Assembly (NCBI GenBank): GCA_012861695.1
Contig: JAAOOA010000016.1
Location: forward strand, 28,619,661 to 28,683,660
Reading direction: 5' to 3'
DNA length: 64,000 bases
DNA from: Trematomus loennbergii
Taxonomy: Eukaryota > Chordata > Actinopteri > Perciformes > Nototheniidae
The notes below the pieces were generated by a model. The model worked only from the letters and a program-made list of their open reading frames with translations, ran no database searches and was not told the DNA's origin. A program made the position numbers and the translations under genes. Position 1 is the stretch's first letter. Each line of letters opens with the position of its first letter. Positions 27,850 to 40,009 of the stretch are shown here, piece after piece.

Positions 27850-28924
27850 TAATTAAATTAAGAACGGTTTATTGAGGTGATATTTTTTATATAAATAGTA
27901 TATTGCAAGATGACCACAGGAATGTTTATCGGAGCACTCAACAGAGCTCAGGTGTTTAGCAGACTTAAAGGTCGCCTAACATGCTATTTTTAGGCAATAG
28001 CATAGGTCTCTATTGTAGGTGCCTGCGGGATTAGTTTTTTATAGGAATTTCATGGGTAATGATTACCTGATATTTGTATTTTTTTGTGCTGGAAAATTGA
28101 ACATGTTGTCCCTTAGGGAGGTACGGTTTCTATGTTTTTGTTGCATATATGCATAAATGGGTAAAAATACTATCAGTTTTAAACATTACAATAAGGGAAT
28201 TAAAGAAATCAGCAGGTTATTTATAATATTTTCCTTGTTTAAAAGTTAATTTCCCATCTGGTTTGTGAGATCTGCATCTCAGCGGCTGCCCAGCAGGGGG
28301 CGCTGTTGTGCGTAGAAAAACCTGCAGAGCAAGAGTTTAACTCGGCACTACCCAAGAGATGCGAAATATAGAAGGCTTCTTAATTCTCTAATTTCCCCTC
28401 CTCGGTACTCCGGTAGTGACCCGGAAATGGATTTCAAGTGCGCCATGTTGAAGGAAATCTCATTTCTCTAAATGCACATCGAGGAGGCTCTCTGGAGGAG
28501 CTATAACCGAGGATACACTGATGGGTCCTCCACGGATGCATTTCCGGGAACGGTGGAGGCGTGACGCACGGCCGGACTTATCTCAGCCAATGACTGCTCT
28601 GCATGCATCCCCTGGATATTATTTTAGTAACTGCTTTCATCGCGACGCGATGTTCACAGTGAGAACAGCTGTGAGGTCCGTGCAGAAAGCAAAGCAGTGT
28701 ATCAGGCCTACATTACTCTGTGTATTTGTATGCTGTAGTTTAGATATCTACAAAGAGTCGATATTTTTCTAAGACCATTTAGTGCTTCACATAATAAAAT
28801 ACACAACGCTGTATCCTTATGTAGCCTATATGCTTTAGGAGCTGTGTGTGGAGTGGTACAGTGTGTGTGTAGTACAGTGTAGGTGTGTGTGGTACTGTAC
28901 AGTGTGTGTGGTAGTGTGTGTAAG
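27850..28924. other. Repeat-rich intergenic DNA
   Basis: Contains the end of an unplaced element (acttaaaggtcgcctaacat at 27964), a block at 28170-28310 that repeats 26885-27015 of rps27a intron 4, a CpG-rich patch at 28390-28700, and GTGT repeats at 28840-28925. No exon was recognised. Confidence 0.4.
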
Positions 28925-29054
28925 TGCGGGAAGAGATACCCCTGTATTAAAGTGCATTTAGCGGTGATTGCACGTCTGTTTGTTTCTTAACCATTCTTTT
29001 AGTTGACCTTTGAAAATATTGAGAGTGGGACAATCCCGTAACTCAGTTGGGAGG

Positions 29055-31706
29055 GTCAGTGTATGTTTTTGGTCATTGGATTTTCTTTTCACAAATGGAA
29101 ATTCAAAAACAAAAAACGACTGGATATTTGATTTTCGTTTTCAAATTGAAAAACCAAAATTGAAATACAAGGCGTTTTTCTTTATCACGGTCAAAAAGGG
29201 ATTTACTAAACTTAAAAAACGGATGATTTTCATTTTCTACTTCTCAAAACAAAAAATAAAATCACTAGAAAACAGAAACAAAAAACCCCCCGTTTTTTCA
29301 TATTCTGCTACCGGAAGTTGTCTTTCAAAATAAGAGCGCAGATGAGGACGGTCAATCCGTGTATCTACGGTCCATTTGTTTTCACAACGAAAACAGCCAA
29401 GACACATATTGAGCCCAGAAAATGAATGTTACTAAGGGCTGTAAATATAATAGGCCTATGTCTAAAATGGACAACATTGTTAGGAGATTTAAACTATACA
29501 GCGATTCTGCACTGCGGTCAGCTCAGCCGTCTCTCGAGTTTGTTATAATGTTTTCTGCCATTAGTTCTTCGTGAGATCAATCCTGTTGGACTCAGTAGGC
29601 TAGTAGTGAAACTACTCCCACAAGTACTATGAAGTACTTACTGTGTACTTTTTGAGTAATCCTCTGTCAATGTCCCCTCTTGAGAACAAGAATGCATGTT
29701 TCTCTGCTATTTTGAATCAGCGTTAAAACACCTTTCTTCATGAGACTGATATTGTTGGACAGAGTATTTTAAGAGGATGGTAGACATGATATCAGCAATA
29801 CTTCCAGTCAGTACTCCGGCAGCAGCATTTTTACACCTTGGAACTTCTTTAGAGACTGGCCTGGATAGGCTACTATGGAGGGGACTCTGACAGAGGATTA
29901 CTCACAAAGTACACAGTAAAAGTGCTTTATTTTATTTCTGGTAGTGTAGCACCCATAAGGTTGAGGTTGTCTACCTGCACATGCATGTTTATACCACAAG
30001 GGGGCAGATCACCTGATGGTTCATCATTGTTTTATGCTGGAGATGAACAGAAGAAGTGTGTCTGTGTGTTGTGCTTTGAGATCATTTGAGATGCTGACAT
30101 CTTGCACATGTGCCTTGTGGAAGTTAATAAATGAACGTTTTCTACACCTATAATACCCTTGCGGTCTGAGTGGTGTAACAGTAGCAGTCAAATGAGTACA
30201 GAGTCCAACAGTGTCAGTTTATTAAGAACTTGTGGACAAAAATATTTGTATCACTCATTGAATATAGCAGGAAAAAAAATGAAGAGCAGCTGATTTGAAA
30301 AATCAAACTCGAGAGACGGCTGAGGTGACCATGGTGCCAGAAAGCCACAAGTGGGACAGAGCTCTGTCCCACTTGTGGCACAAACATACTCTAGAGTTTT
30401 TTACCAAAAGTTCTTAATAAAACTGACACTGTTGCACTCGGTACTAGTTTGACTGCTACCAGAAATGAAATGAAGTACTTTTACTGTGTACTTTTTGAGT
30501 AATCCTCTGTCAGAGTCCCCTCCATAGTAGCCTACATAATGTATGTTTATCTGCTATCTTTGATGAGTGATAAAAAGACAATTTTACCATTAGTTCTTAA
30601 TGAAATTGATACTGTTTGACTTTGTATTAGTTAGCCTACTACTACAATACATTGAAGTAATTTTACTCTTTACTTTTTGAGAAATCCTCTGTCAAAGTCC
30701 CCTGCTGAGAACAAAATCAAGCCACTTCTGCTCTAGAGTATGTTTGTGTGGGACAATGTGGCCCGTGGGACATGTAAATGCAATGTCGACGCGTGAACTG
30801 TCAACGGGGGTGGAGAGACACTATGGACGCTCGTGAACTGTCAGCGGGGGGGGGGGGGTACACTGTGAACCTCTGTCGCTGTCAGCGCAACTTACATGAT
30901 GCCGTTTAAAACCATAGACTGTATATATAAAGTTTAAAACATATAATAATAAAGGGCGGTGCCGGCCGTCAGCGAACCGAGCCGGCCTTTCTCCGCATCT
31001 GATTCATGTCATAAATCAGATTTTAGAAAAGCGTTTTAGCCAATCAAAATGAAATATGCGGGACATCGTCTCAATTTGCGGAACGCACCAAAAGTCGTGA
31101 AAATGCTGTGCAATACCGCACAAAGCGGGACATCTGGTCACCCAGACGGCTGAGTTGACCGCAGTGCAGAATCGCTGTATAGTTGAAATCTCCTAACAAT
31201 GTTGTCCATTTTAGACATAGGCCTATTATATTTACAGCCCTTTATAACATTCATTTTCTGGGCTCAAAGTGTGTCTTGGCCGTTTTCATTGTGATCGCTA
31301 AATTCCCCTTGTTTATAATAATCACAGTTCCTTCAACAGGATACTGTAGTGATTCAAAGTGTGATTTTAGCATAGCCTACGAGTGCTTTTGTTTTGAAAT
31401 CACTTCCGTGAGTTTCGTCTGCGCTCTTATTTTGTAAGGTAACTTCCGGTAGCAGAATATGAAAAAACGGGGGGTTTTTTTTGTTTCTGTTTTCTAGTGA
31501 TTTTATTTTTTGTTTTGAGAAGTAGAAAATGAAAATCATCCCGTTTTTTAAGTTTAGTAAATCCCTTTTTGACCGTGATAAAGAAAAACGCCTTGTATTT
31601 CAATTTTGGTTTTTCAATTTGAAAACGAAAATCAAATATCCAGTCGTTTTTTGTTTTTGAATTTCCATTTGTGAAAAGAAAATCCAATGACCAAACATAC
31701 ACTGAC
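29055..31706. mobile_element. 2.65-kb long-inverted-repeat (foldback) transposon
   Basis: The element starts GTCAGTGTATGTTTTTGGTC and ends with the exact inverse. The inverted repeats extend about 480-560 bases (29055-29540 against 31146-31706). It is flanked by ttgggagg (29047-29054) and ctgggagg (31707-31714), an 8-bp target duplication with one mismatch. The unoccupied target is visible in the related repeat at 9340-9360. The inside has several copies, in both orientations, of a segment with GTACTTTTTGAGTAATCCTC (near 29640, 30485 and 30670; inverse near 29900). No transposase frame was found. The 8-bp duplication suits hAT or P-type, but the repeat length is unusual for hAT. Confidence 0.85.
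30344..30379. repeat. Perfect 36-bp palindrome
   Basis: The arm GCCACAAGTGGGACAGAG is followed directly by its exact reverse complement. It lies near the middle of the foldback element. Confidence 0.95.
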
Positions 31707-31860
31707 CTGGGAGGCTATTCCACAATGTGCTGCCTTTAATGGAGTGGACATTTTGTCCAAAAGTGGTCCGTACGGTGGACCTCACAGTCTCCTCTGGTTT
31801 CTGAGTGCAGCGTCCAGTGTGTTTTCTGTGAATGAATTATTGTGATAGTATTGTTCAATA
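31707..31860. repeat. Right half of dispersed repeat split by the foldback element
   Basis: Continues the sequence broken off at 29054: gaggctattcca, ctgcctttaatggag, aagtggtccgt and gcagcgtccagtgtg match 9355-9480 in the same order. The left half is at 28933-29054. Confidence 0.85.
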
Positions 31861-32117
31861 CCAGGGGGGTATTCGTTTTATTTTGAATAGCGTAGTCTAC
31901 TTTTCTTAATGAGAAGCGAGCTGTTATTAAAAAAATATTAATGCCGCTTCCGGTAACACGGCAACAAAAGGGGCAGGAATTATGATGGCCGGTCTTTCGT
32001 TCCTACTTCCTAAAGCCACAGAGGGAGAAGTTGGCGACAGCGTGTGGGCTCCAGAGACGCCGTCGGTATGTTTAAACGTTGTTTATTGCGTTTTGCGTTC
32101 TTGATCTGTTGCCTTAT

Positions 32118-33209
32118 AGAGTGGCGAAGTCACGCCCATTTACTTCCTTCCCATGGGACCTTATTTCGGAAAAATAATGTATTGAAGTCAATGGAGAGAG
32201 AAAAACTTATCTTTCGATCCCGTTTGAATTGTGCCATGAATTACACATATGATGTTTGTCAATCTTAAAAAATCATTCCATGTCAAGTCACAGTTTGTTG
32301 TAAAACTGTTGAAATATAAGACTATGAAAAAATACGCAACTAGAAAGACTACAAATCCCAGAGTCGCGTAAGTGATGTCACAATTGAGACGTAGATAGCT
32401 ACGATCAGAGCCTCTATCTATATGGCGCTGGCTAAGATAAGATAACTTTAACAAGATGCCTGAGTGCTTGTACCAGGTTGTTATTATACCAGCAATGGGT
32501 CTTGCTCGTTCTTTCGCTTCCCGTCTGATGAAAGGACCAGGAGTGTGTGGATCAAGCTAGCTAGTAGCTAGCACGTTAGTTAGCATTACAGCCTTGTCAT
32601 TTGTATTAGCCTTAACATTAAGTAACCCAAAATGTTAAACAGTAAGAGTTGTAGTCATATTTCGTGAACCCTTTGAAGAGTACTGTCACCGGTGTGATCA
32701 TTCTATAATACACCATTTAAGCCTGGGGGAGAAATGCTAACGCTAACGCTAGCGATCTCTCTACTTCATGCTATCTGCACAAATGGTTGACATTAAACAT
32801 TAAACGACCAGGCAGTTCAGAGAGAATCAAAGGAGGCAGGCAGGCAGCTTTGCATGACATTCTTCAGGACGTGTTTCATTGTGGTGATAGTGAGGGTAGT
32901 CAATCGTTTTTGTGACAAGACAGTAGTGACGGCCATCTTGGTGACGTGTGTTGTTCTGTGAGACCAGAGATGTAGTTCATTGAGCGTTTTACACAAACAA
33001 ATGTGTTACTTCACAGTTTTACGACACATTTTATTTTTTTTGACTTGCAAAATTATCTTTTAAATTGACAAACATCATATGTGTAATTCGTGGCACAATT
33101 CAAACGGGATCGAAAGATAATCTTTCTCTCTCCATTGACTTCAATACATAATTTTTCCGAAATAAGGTCCCATGGAGGTCCACCGGAAGGGGAGGGACTT
33201 CGCCACTCT
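32118..33209. mobile_element. ISL2EU-like transposon with THAP relic (copy B)
   Basis: A 1,092-bp element starting AGAGTGGCGAAGTC and ending GACTTCGCCACTCT, flanked by AT on both sides (32116-32117, 33210-33211). Inverted repeats of about 170 bases match copy A at 18998-19633. The interior differs: from an ATG at 32456 it encodes MPECLY, and in the next frame GCYYTSNGSCSFFRFPSD then ERTRSVWIKL. This is the start of a C2CH THAP DNA-binding domain (Cys pair, FRFP, W). One missing base separates the two parts. No catalytic domain remains. Confidence 0.65.
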
Positions 33210-33285
33210 ATTGTGTGAGAGTGCTGTTGCGCAATCGACGGCTTTTACGCAGCGTGGTTTGTGTGCGCTCCGTTTTGTTTAGTGT

Positions 33286-33924
33286 TGTAGTGCCGAGAGA
33301 AGGGAGTCGGAGGCGGTGCAGTGAAGGTGAAAAGTGGTGCTTTAATGAGCAGCAGAAAACCACATGTTGTCGGGTCACAGCCCAGGAAGAGAAGCGAAAG
33401 CGAAAGGGACACACACACAGGCCGTTTCTCAATCGCGAGTAAAGCTGCTGCAGAGCCACTATTTCAAGCATACTACGTCATCGAGTGCCGCCGAAGTACT
33501 GTTCCAATCTCCAGCATACTTGGAAATCTACCGAGCCCGGCGTACTCCGTTTGGAGAAATATCGAGTCTGCACATGAGTAGACTTCGCGGTCTTAAAATC
33601 CCCACAATGCTTTGCGCACGGACCAATTTCCCCAAATCTGTGGCGGAAGATGTAAGGCGGGGCCTCTCATATGACGCACACCTGCCCACACTTGCTAGCG
33701 TGTTCCACACTTCGTTTTCCGAATGCCAGGAAGTATTCTTGACTCTCTTCTGAAGCAAGATGCTCGGCAGACATGTGCTACCAAGCAAGCGTACTTGCGA
33801 TTGAGAAACACCACAGTAGGTACCCCGGAGGTACCGTCAACATATATGTCCGTGCGGAAACAATACCCCCAACCTGTAGTTCCTGGATTGAATTATGTAA
33901 CCCCGTTAATTAGTGATCACTACA
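33286..33924 (-). repeat. LTR (3' LTR in element orientation)
   Basis: A 639-bp LTR, TGTAGTG...CACTACA, nearly identical to the copy at 35133-35767. The small differences include single-base changes and small gaps near 33684 and 33828. Confidence 0.95.
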
Positions 33925-35132
33925 CAAGCCCCCCAGAATTCAACCATGGACACAATCCTCGCGTCCGGGAGGAAGCACCACAGGGGCCGAGGAGGGCGGG
34001 GCCGCCGGCGAGGGCCGGGCCATGGAACGGGCCGTCGGAAGGGGGCCAGGAGAGGGTAGGGGCCCCAACGAGGGCGAGGGCATCCCCACCGGAGGGTGGG
34101 GGCCGGGCTGGAACGGGCCGTCGTCAGGGGCCGCAGAAAGCAGGGTCGCCGTGTTGCGACGTGGGGACAGGCGTGAACATCCCGGTGGTCCCCAGCAGGG
34201 AGGAGCGCTGCCGGCCGCAGGCGAAGGCACAGCGGCGGCGGGCACAAAGTCCTCGGGAGGAAGGAGCCGTGTCCCCGGGAGGAGGGGGCGCCGTCCGAAG
34301 CCGCCGTCGAGGCGAACCGTGAGCCGCGGTTAGAGGAGAGGCCAGGCAGGGTCCGGGAGCGCGCCACCCACGGGCCGAAGAAGGCGCGAGCGACGTCCGA
34401 AGCTGCTGCCGAGGCGAAGGAAGAGGCCAGACAGGGTACCGAAGCGCGCCACCCATGGGCCGATGAAGGCATGGGCGACGTCCGAAACCGTAGAGTCGAG
34501 GCGAGACGGGGTCCAGAAGCGCGCCACCCACGGGCCGAAGAAGGCGTGTGTGACGTCCGAAGCCGCCGTTGAGGTGGTGAAAAAGCGAGAGGGTCCACAC
34601 GAGGCGACCAGACATGGTCGAACCTCCTCTCAGGCACCAGAAAAAGCTCAAAGGGTCGTCCTGTCCACGATCAAAAACAGGTGGGCGAAATTGCGAGAGG
34701 ATCCACACGAGGCCGACCAGACATGATCGAACCTCCACCACAAAAAAAAAAAAACAGTCGGATGCCGATAGCCGCTAGCTGTTAGCTGTCGTCGTCAGCC
34801 GTAGCTAGCTGTCGTCGAAAGCCGTTGGTAGCTGCTAGCTGTTAGCATTCGTGGCTAGCCGTTCTCGACGGCCGGTAGTCGCTGTCGTCGTCGTCGGGGG
34901 CATCGTCGTGTACCGGCCCCATGGAAGGCTCGCTGTCCCCCAGTGCCGAAAAGCCGTGGAAATGGCGAGCGTCGTCCCGGCCATTCCGGAGGGCGCACCG
35001 AGCCACAGTCCGCGCGCACGTGGCAGCCACGGACGTCTCCAAAAATCTCCGCATTTCGAGAAAAACAGTATGTTTTTTGCCGTGTTCGATTCAGCCTCGG
35101 AACCTTCGCGAGACTTATGTCAGGGTCACCAA

Positions 35133-35767
35133 TGTAGTGCGAGAGAAGGGAGTCGGAGGCGGTGCAGTGAAGGTGAAAAGTGGTGCTTTAATGAGCAGCA
35201 GAAAACCACATGTTGTCGGGTCACAGCCCAGGAAGAGAAGCGAAAGCGAAAGGGACACACACACAGGCCGTTTCTCAATCGCGAGTAAAGCTGCTGCAGA
35301 GCCACTATTTCAAGCATACTACGTCATCGAGTGCCACCGAAGTACTGTTCCAATCTCCAGCATACTTGGAAATCTACCGAGCCCGGCGTACTCCGTTTGG
35401 AGAAATATCGAGGCTGCACATGAGTAGACTTCGCGGTCTTAAAATCCCCACAATGCTTTGCGCACGGACCAATTTCCCCAAATCTGTGGCGGAAGATGTA
35501 AGGCGGGGCCTCTCATATGACGCACACCTACACACTTGCTAGCCTGTTCCACTCTTTGTTTTCCGAATGGCAGGAAGTATTCTTGCCTCGCTTCTGAAGC
35601 AAGATGCTCGGCAGACATGTGCTACCAAGCAAGCGTACTCGCGATTGAGAAACACCCACAGTAGGTACCCGGAGGTACGTCAACATATATGTCCGTGCGG
35701 AAACAATACCCCCAACCTGTAGTTCCTGGATTGAATTATGTAACCCCGTTAATTAGTGATCACTACA
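35133..35767 (-). repeat. LTR (5' LTR in element orientation)
   Basis: A 635-bp LTR followed on the minus strand by the primer-binding-site-like TTGGTGACCCTGAC at about 35118-35132. Confidence 0.95.
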
Positions 35768-36239
35768 GTGTATATTTTAGACAGCGCAGATGGTGTTCAC
35801 TGAGGTTTTCTGGGTTGCTTGGTTTCAAGTAGAGAAAGAGACTTTCTTATTAATTCATTCAAGTTAATTATGTTTTGTAGAATAACTCACAATTTATCAT
35901 TTGAATTATAATACCCTGAAAATGGAATGTGACTGAATTATTATTATTATTATTATTAGAAATAATGCAATGAGGCATACAAAATGTTTGTGATTTGGTT
36001 TGCATGTGTGCTAACATTTGTTTGTCTTCTGTGTTTGAAGGTTTTCAACCTGATGAGAATCCGATGAAAAGTGTCTTGTAAATAACTGCTGAACAGAAAA
36101 TAAAGACAAAAAAGATCTGAGTTGTCCAAGCGTCCTCTGTTGCCCTCCAGCCTCTCAAGTTTGGGCAAAACACTGAATACAGGCCAAAACCCGGAAGAAC
36201 TTGACACACAGAAAGAGGGCATCATCACATTGGAGCTGA

Positions 36240-38270
36240 AGCAAGACCCAGAGGGGCATTACAAGAGTCCTGTTTGTATGAAGCTTTGGAGCCACTGACT
36301 CTACTTTGCTGTGATACCCGCATTCTGTCCAAATGTATTGCACGGAGAATCAAGATAGTTATTGTGAATATAATAAAACATGATCAAACAGGTTTTTATA
36401 AAAGGGCGTTTTATTGGAGATAATATTCACCATCTTCTCGATGCGATAGAAAATCATGAAGAGGATGAAAAAGCAGGGCTTTTATTTATTGCTGACTTTG
36501 AAAAAGCCTTTGATACAGTAAGATGGGGTTTCATTCAAAAACCCTTCAACTCTTTCACTTTGGGAAACAATGATACAGTGGGTGAAGGTTTTATATAACC
36601 AACCTACCAGTCAAATAGTTAATAATGGATATGTATCAAAAAGCTTCAGCCTGTCCAGAGGCGTACGTCAAGGGCTCACTGTCTCCAGATCTGTTTCTAT
36701 TATGCTTTGAAACTCTTGCTCTCAGAAGTAGAAACAATTCATAACAGCTTTCAGATCAAATGGTATTGAAACTAAAGTAACATTATCTGCAGATGATGCA
36801 GCTTTCTTTCTGCAGCCTGAAGAAACTTCACTTAGATGCCCTCATAGGTGATTTAAATCACTGTTCAGAATGAGCTGGGCTAAGGCCTAACTTTGATAAA
36901 TGCTGTATTATGAGAATAGGAGAGGTACAGATTTCAGACACAATGCTCAGCTCCAGTCTCATGGTGTAATGGTTCAAGATCATCTCAAAGATCTAGTTAC
37001 GGAACATTTTGAGGGAGAAATGCAGAAAACTGAGAAAAGACTAAACCTTGGAAAGAGAAGACTCTGTCATTACAGGGAGAGATCACATGAAGTAAAGCTC
37101 TTTGATTCACTTTGTTTATCTCTTCTTACGTTGTTCATCCACTGTAACAATCATTTGTTTGCTACATGCACCTGGTCTCCCCTCCCTCTGCCCCTCCCCC
37201 CCACGGGAACTCACCTTTCTCAAAGAATATGTGCACTAACACTTGAACCTGCACGTGTGCAATATGTGGTGTAATGTGTTTTGGGCCATAACATTAAATG
37301 ACAACAGGATTGTACGGTTATGAATGCATAATAAGTTAGTTATGATGTAGTTAAAAAATATTGGATGATAGTCATTCTTTTTGAGTGTTTTGGACTCAAA
37401 TAAATCATGGTCAAAATGACCGCGCGCACCATGAACGGTAACAGCTTTCGAACACAACTCAAGGGTTAATTGCACTTCCCTCCCCAGAGGCTTTGAACAA
37501 CGAATGTTTAAATGTATTTGGAATAATAAGCCTGACAAGATGAAAAGGCAACACATATATAATACACTTGAACATGGTGGACTAAACTTCAAACATTTGG
37601 CAGCAATGAATTCATCCTTAAAAGCATCTTGGATTAATAAGATATACCATAACAGCCTTTGGAGAACAAGTCAGAACTTATTTCAGGGACCTTATTTTTT
37701 GACTGTAAACTGTAAAACCTTTTCCAATTAAAATCTCAGCACTTTGATGGTTGTTCAAAGAAAGATGAGCAGACATCTCACCATTTGTTAAAGATGCATT
37801 GAAGTCTTGGGAGCTTCCAGTATGACCCCCCAGACACACTAGAAGAAATCCAACATCAATGAATATGGTTGAACTCAGAAGTTTGAACAGATGGGAAACC
37901 ACTATTCTGGGAGACTCGTGACAAAGGGAATCATTTTGATAAAGGACTCATTAGATAGCACAGGTCATTATTTCATACCATCGTTGTTGCTGTATGTTTG
38001 GTCAGATATGTGACTTCCTTCAGTTAACCAGCTGCTTTCAGATGTTCCAACTAACTGGAAACGTAAGTTAAAAAAAGATGGAAACCGACAGCAGGTCTGT
38101 GCAGCTTCTACAAGAAGTCAGACATGGCTATCGGAAATGAAACTAAATAAAATAATGTATAAATGCTGTTCACAGAGCAGAGGCCTTCTGCTTTTCCTCT
38201 GCTCTTTCTGGGAAGATGATTTTAATACTTTGATACCCTGGAAACAATATATACATATATAACTATATAA
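36240..38270 (+). mobile_element. L1/Tx1-type LINE, decayed
   Basis: Reverse-transcriptase pieces in order: CCDTRILSKCIARRIK near 36310, DQTGFIKGRFIGDNI near 36385, LLFIADFEKAFDTVRWGFI near 36480, NNGYVSKSFSLSRGVRQG near 36630, and the C-terminal part FKCIWNNKPDKMKRQHIYNT with EHGGLNFKHLAAMNSSLKAS at 37504-37640. Several frameshifts and deletions separate them, and the catalytic FADD-type box is not intact. An unrelated-looking stretch lies at about 37130-37480. Confidence 0.8.
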
Positions 38271-38274
38271 CCCA

Positions 38275-38670
38275 AAGATGACTTGATAACTCATAACCCT
38301 TCAAAGTTTCCACTGACGATGAGATAAAGAAGTGACGTTTGTGGCCCAACCTGCAGACTGAAGTTTCAGATTGTTAAAAAGCATGTGTTGCTGCTCATAC
38401 ATACGTTGTGTATTCAGAGGGGTCCAGCCTCCCTCCAGGCCGTCACCAGAGTTTCCTCTGTCTAACCAAGAAGAGCGTGGCTTTGACTAAGTCCAAACCC
38501 AGAGATTACCTGATAACTCTAACTCTTCAAAGTTTCCACTGAAGTTGAGATAAAGATGTCATGTTTTCGGTCCACCAATGAGACGCTGTTGCTGAGGGTT
38601 GATACAGATCTTAGGAAGAGGTGTCAGTGTTTGCACAACACTCACGAGGAAACCTCAGACATTTCTTTAA
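38275..38670 (+). repeat. Two extra copies of the Ig-receptor 5' flank
   Basis: Sequence around 38275-38345 and again around 38460-38670 matches the 200 bases upstream of the Ig-receptor ATG at 42367, including 'cttcaaagtttccactga', 'gtccaccaatgagacgctgt' and 'cacaacactcacgaggaaac'. The coding part does not follow in these copies. They look like remnants of a tandem gene family or of partial duplication. Confidence 0.75.
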
Positions 38671-40005
38671 ATGTATACGTAAAATGATGTTTAAAATAAA
38701 TGAAGATACTCTCTGTACTCTTAAAGGCACAATGTCGGCAGGTCAGGTCTCTCATCTGTGGTCCGTCTGGTCAGCTGCTGCAAAAGATCAGTTTGGAGAC
38801 ACGAAGTCCTAGACTTCTTAGCCGGAGGAGGTAGACCCTTCCCCAAGCTCCCTAGGACTAATGTCAAAATAATCTTCTAAATGTTCTGTAACATACCAGC
38901 GAGGTGGTTCTCTCTCATTACTGCGGAGTCTCAGTGAGAGACCCTCCTAGATGCTGGCAACAAATGATCAGATAACTCTTCTCTCTGATATGAGTGTCTA
39001 TTATTAACCATCACTCACCAGAACGTCTATAAAGGGACTGAAACATTGCAATAGTAAATATCACACATTGTCTTAAACATATTGTTACATCTACTGGTTT
39101 TAAATTCATTACTACCAACCAGGAGTGGATAAACACCAGATACAAAAGGAGTTGGTCAAAATCTCCAAAGTGAGCAAACCTATTCTAATGACTTTTAGCA
39201 GTTAAAAACCTTCTAACATTATTTTACTTATTGAACTGCTCCCTGATAGGAAGAAACTAATAACACAACTGAACTCTCCTTTCTGCTCAAAATGGATAAA
39301 TCAATAAACAACTCAGCGTTGGCGATTGATAGGCCATTTTGCCAATTTCTAATAAGTAAAATGGGGATAGCTAAGATCAAAGTCACAAATCCCCATTCTT
39401 TAACGACTTTGGGGTAATCAAAACGAAATCAATAAATAGTGAAAAATGATTCCAATCAGGATCTCTTGTATTGACTGGGATGAAGCATTCTCAGAGGTAA
39501 CGTTCGGTCTCTCCATTACGTACGTCACTGTCTCAAGTCCAGAGAGTAGTGAGAGTATGTAAGGGCGGGGGTGCTGATCTCTATCTCAGAGCTGCATGTC
39601 AACCGCATCAACATCCGGTGCTTAGCCTGCAGCAAGGAGGAGAGGCAAAAGAGGAGAAATCTCCTCTCAGCAGTTTTGAACATTTTCTTTATAAATGTTA
39701 TCTTAAGCAGCTTTTATGGATAAGGTTTTTAGCAAAGTTTGGAGAGAAGGAATCATGTTGATCTACGAAGCCAACCTCTCATTCCCCTGAACAACAGGAT
39801 CTCCCTCCTTACATTTCTACATTTGTTTAACTCTCTTGTTTTGTTAACCCATGACCCAAAAAGAAACATGTGCATTTTAAGATTAGCCATAGTAGTTTAA
39901 GGGCCAGCTAAATCATCTTAAAGTGAATCAGGAACAAACATAATGTTGTGATGTACAGTAGTGCTTGTTGAAGCAGTCCAAATCTGAACTAAACACCTAG
40001 AACTA
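38671..40005. other. Unassigned repeat-like DNA
   Basis: No exon or clean element border was recognised. Short open frames (for example 39549-39761) have no recognisable domain. The region separates the duplicated Ig-receptor flank from the LINE beginning near 40.0 kb. Confidence 0.35.
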
Positions 40006-40009
40006 TCGC

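Larger units (their letters stand above)
33286..35767 (-). mobile_element. Complete non-autonomous LTR retrotransposon
   Basis: Two LTRs (33286-33924 and 35133-35767) begin TGTAGTG and end CACTACA, and the whole is flanked by the 4-bp duplication GTGT (33282-33285, 35768-35771). On the minus strand the right LTR is followed by TTGGTGACCCTGACATAAG, a typical primer-binding site, and the left LTR is preceded by a G-rich tract (TGGGGGGCTTG), a polypurine-like site. The element is therefore transcribed from the minus strand. Its interior is only 1.2 kb with no protease, reverse transcriptase or integrase. It holds GC-rich sequence and a threefold repeat near 34350-34570 (GCGCGCCACCCACGGGCCGA in each). 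The LTRs are nearly identical, implying recent insertion. Probably mobilised by a gypsy-type partner. Confidence 0.9.

Noticed and set aside
33906..34741. Minus-strand frames of 205-243 codons, Pro/Arg/Ser-rich
   Set aside because: They lie in the GC-rich interior of the non-autonomous LTR element, overlap in several frames and show no gag or pol motif.
34842..35427. Plus-strand frame of 168 codons spanning the LTR start
   Set aside because: Crosses the LTR/interior border and repeats the frame seen in the other LTR; not a gene.
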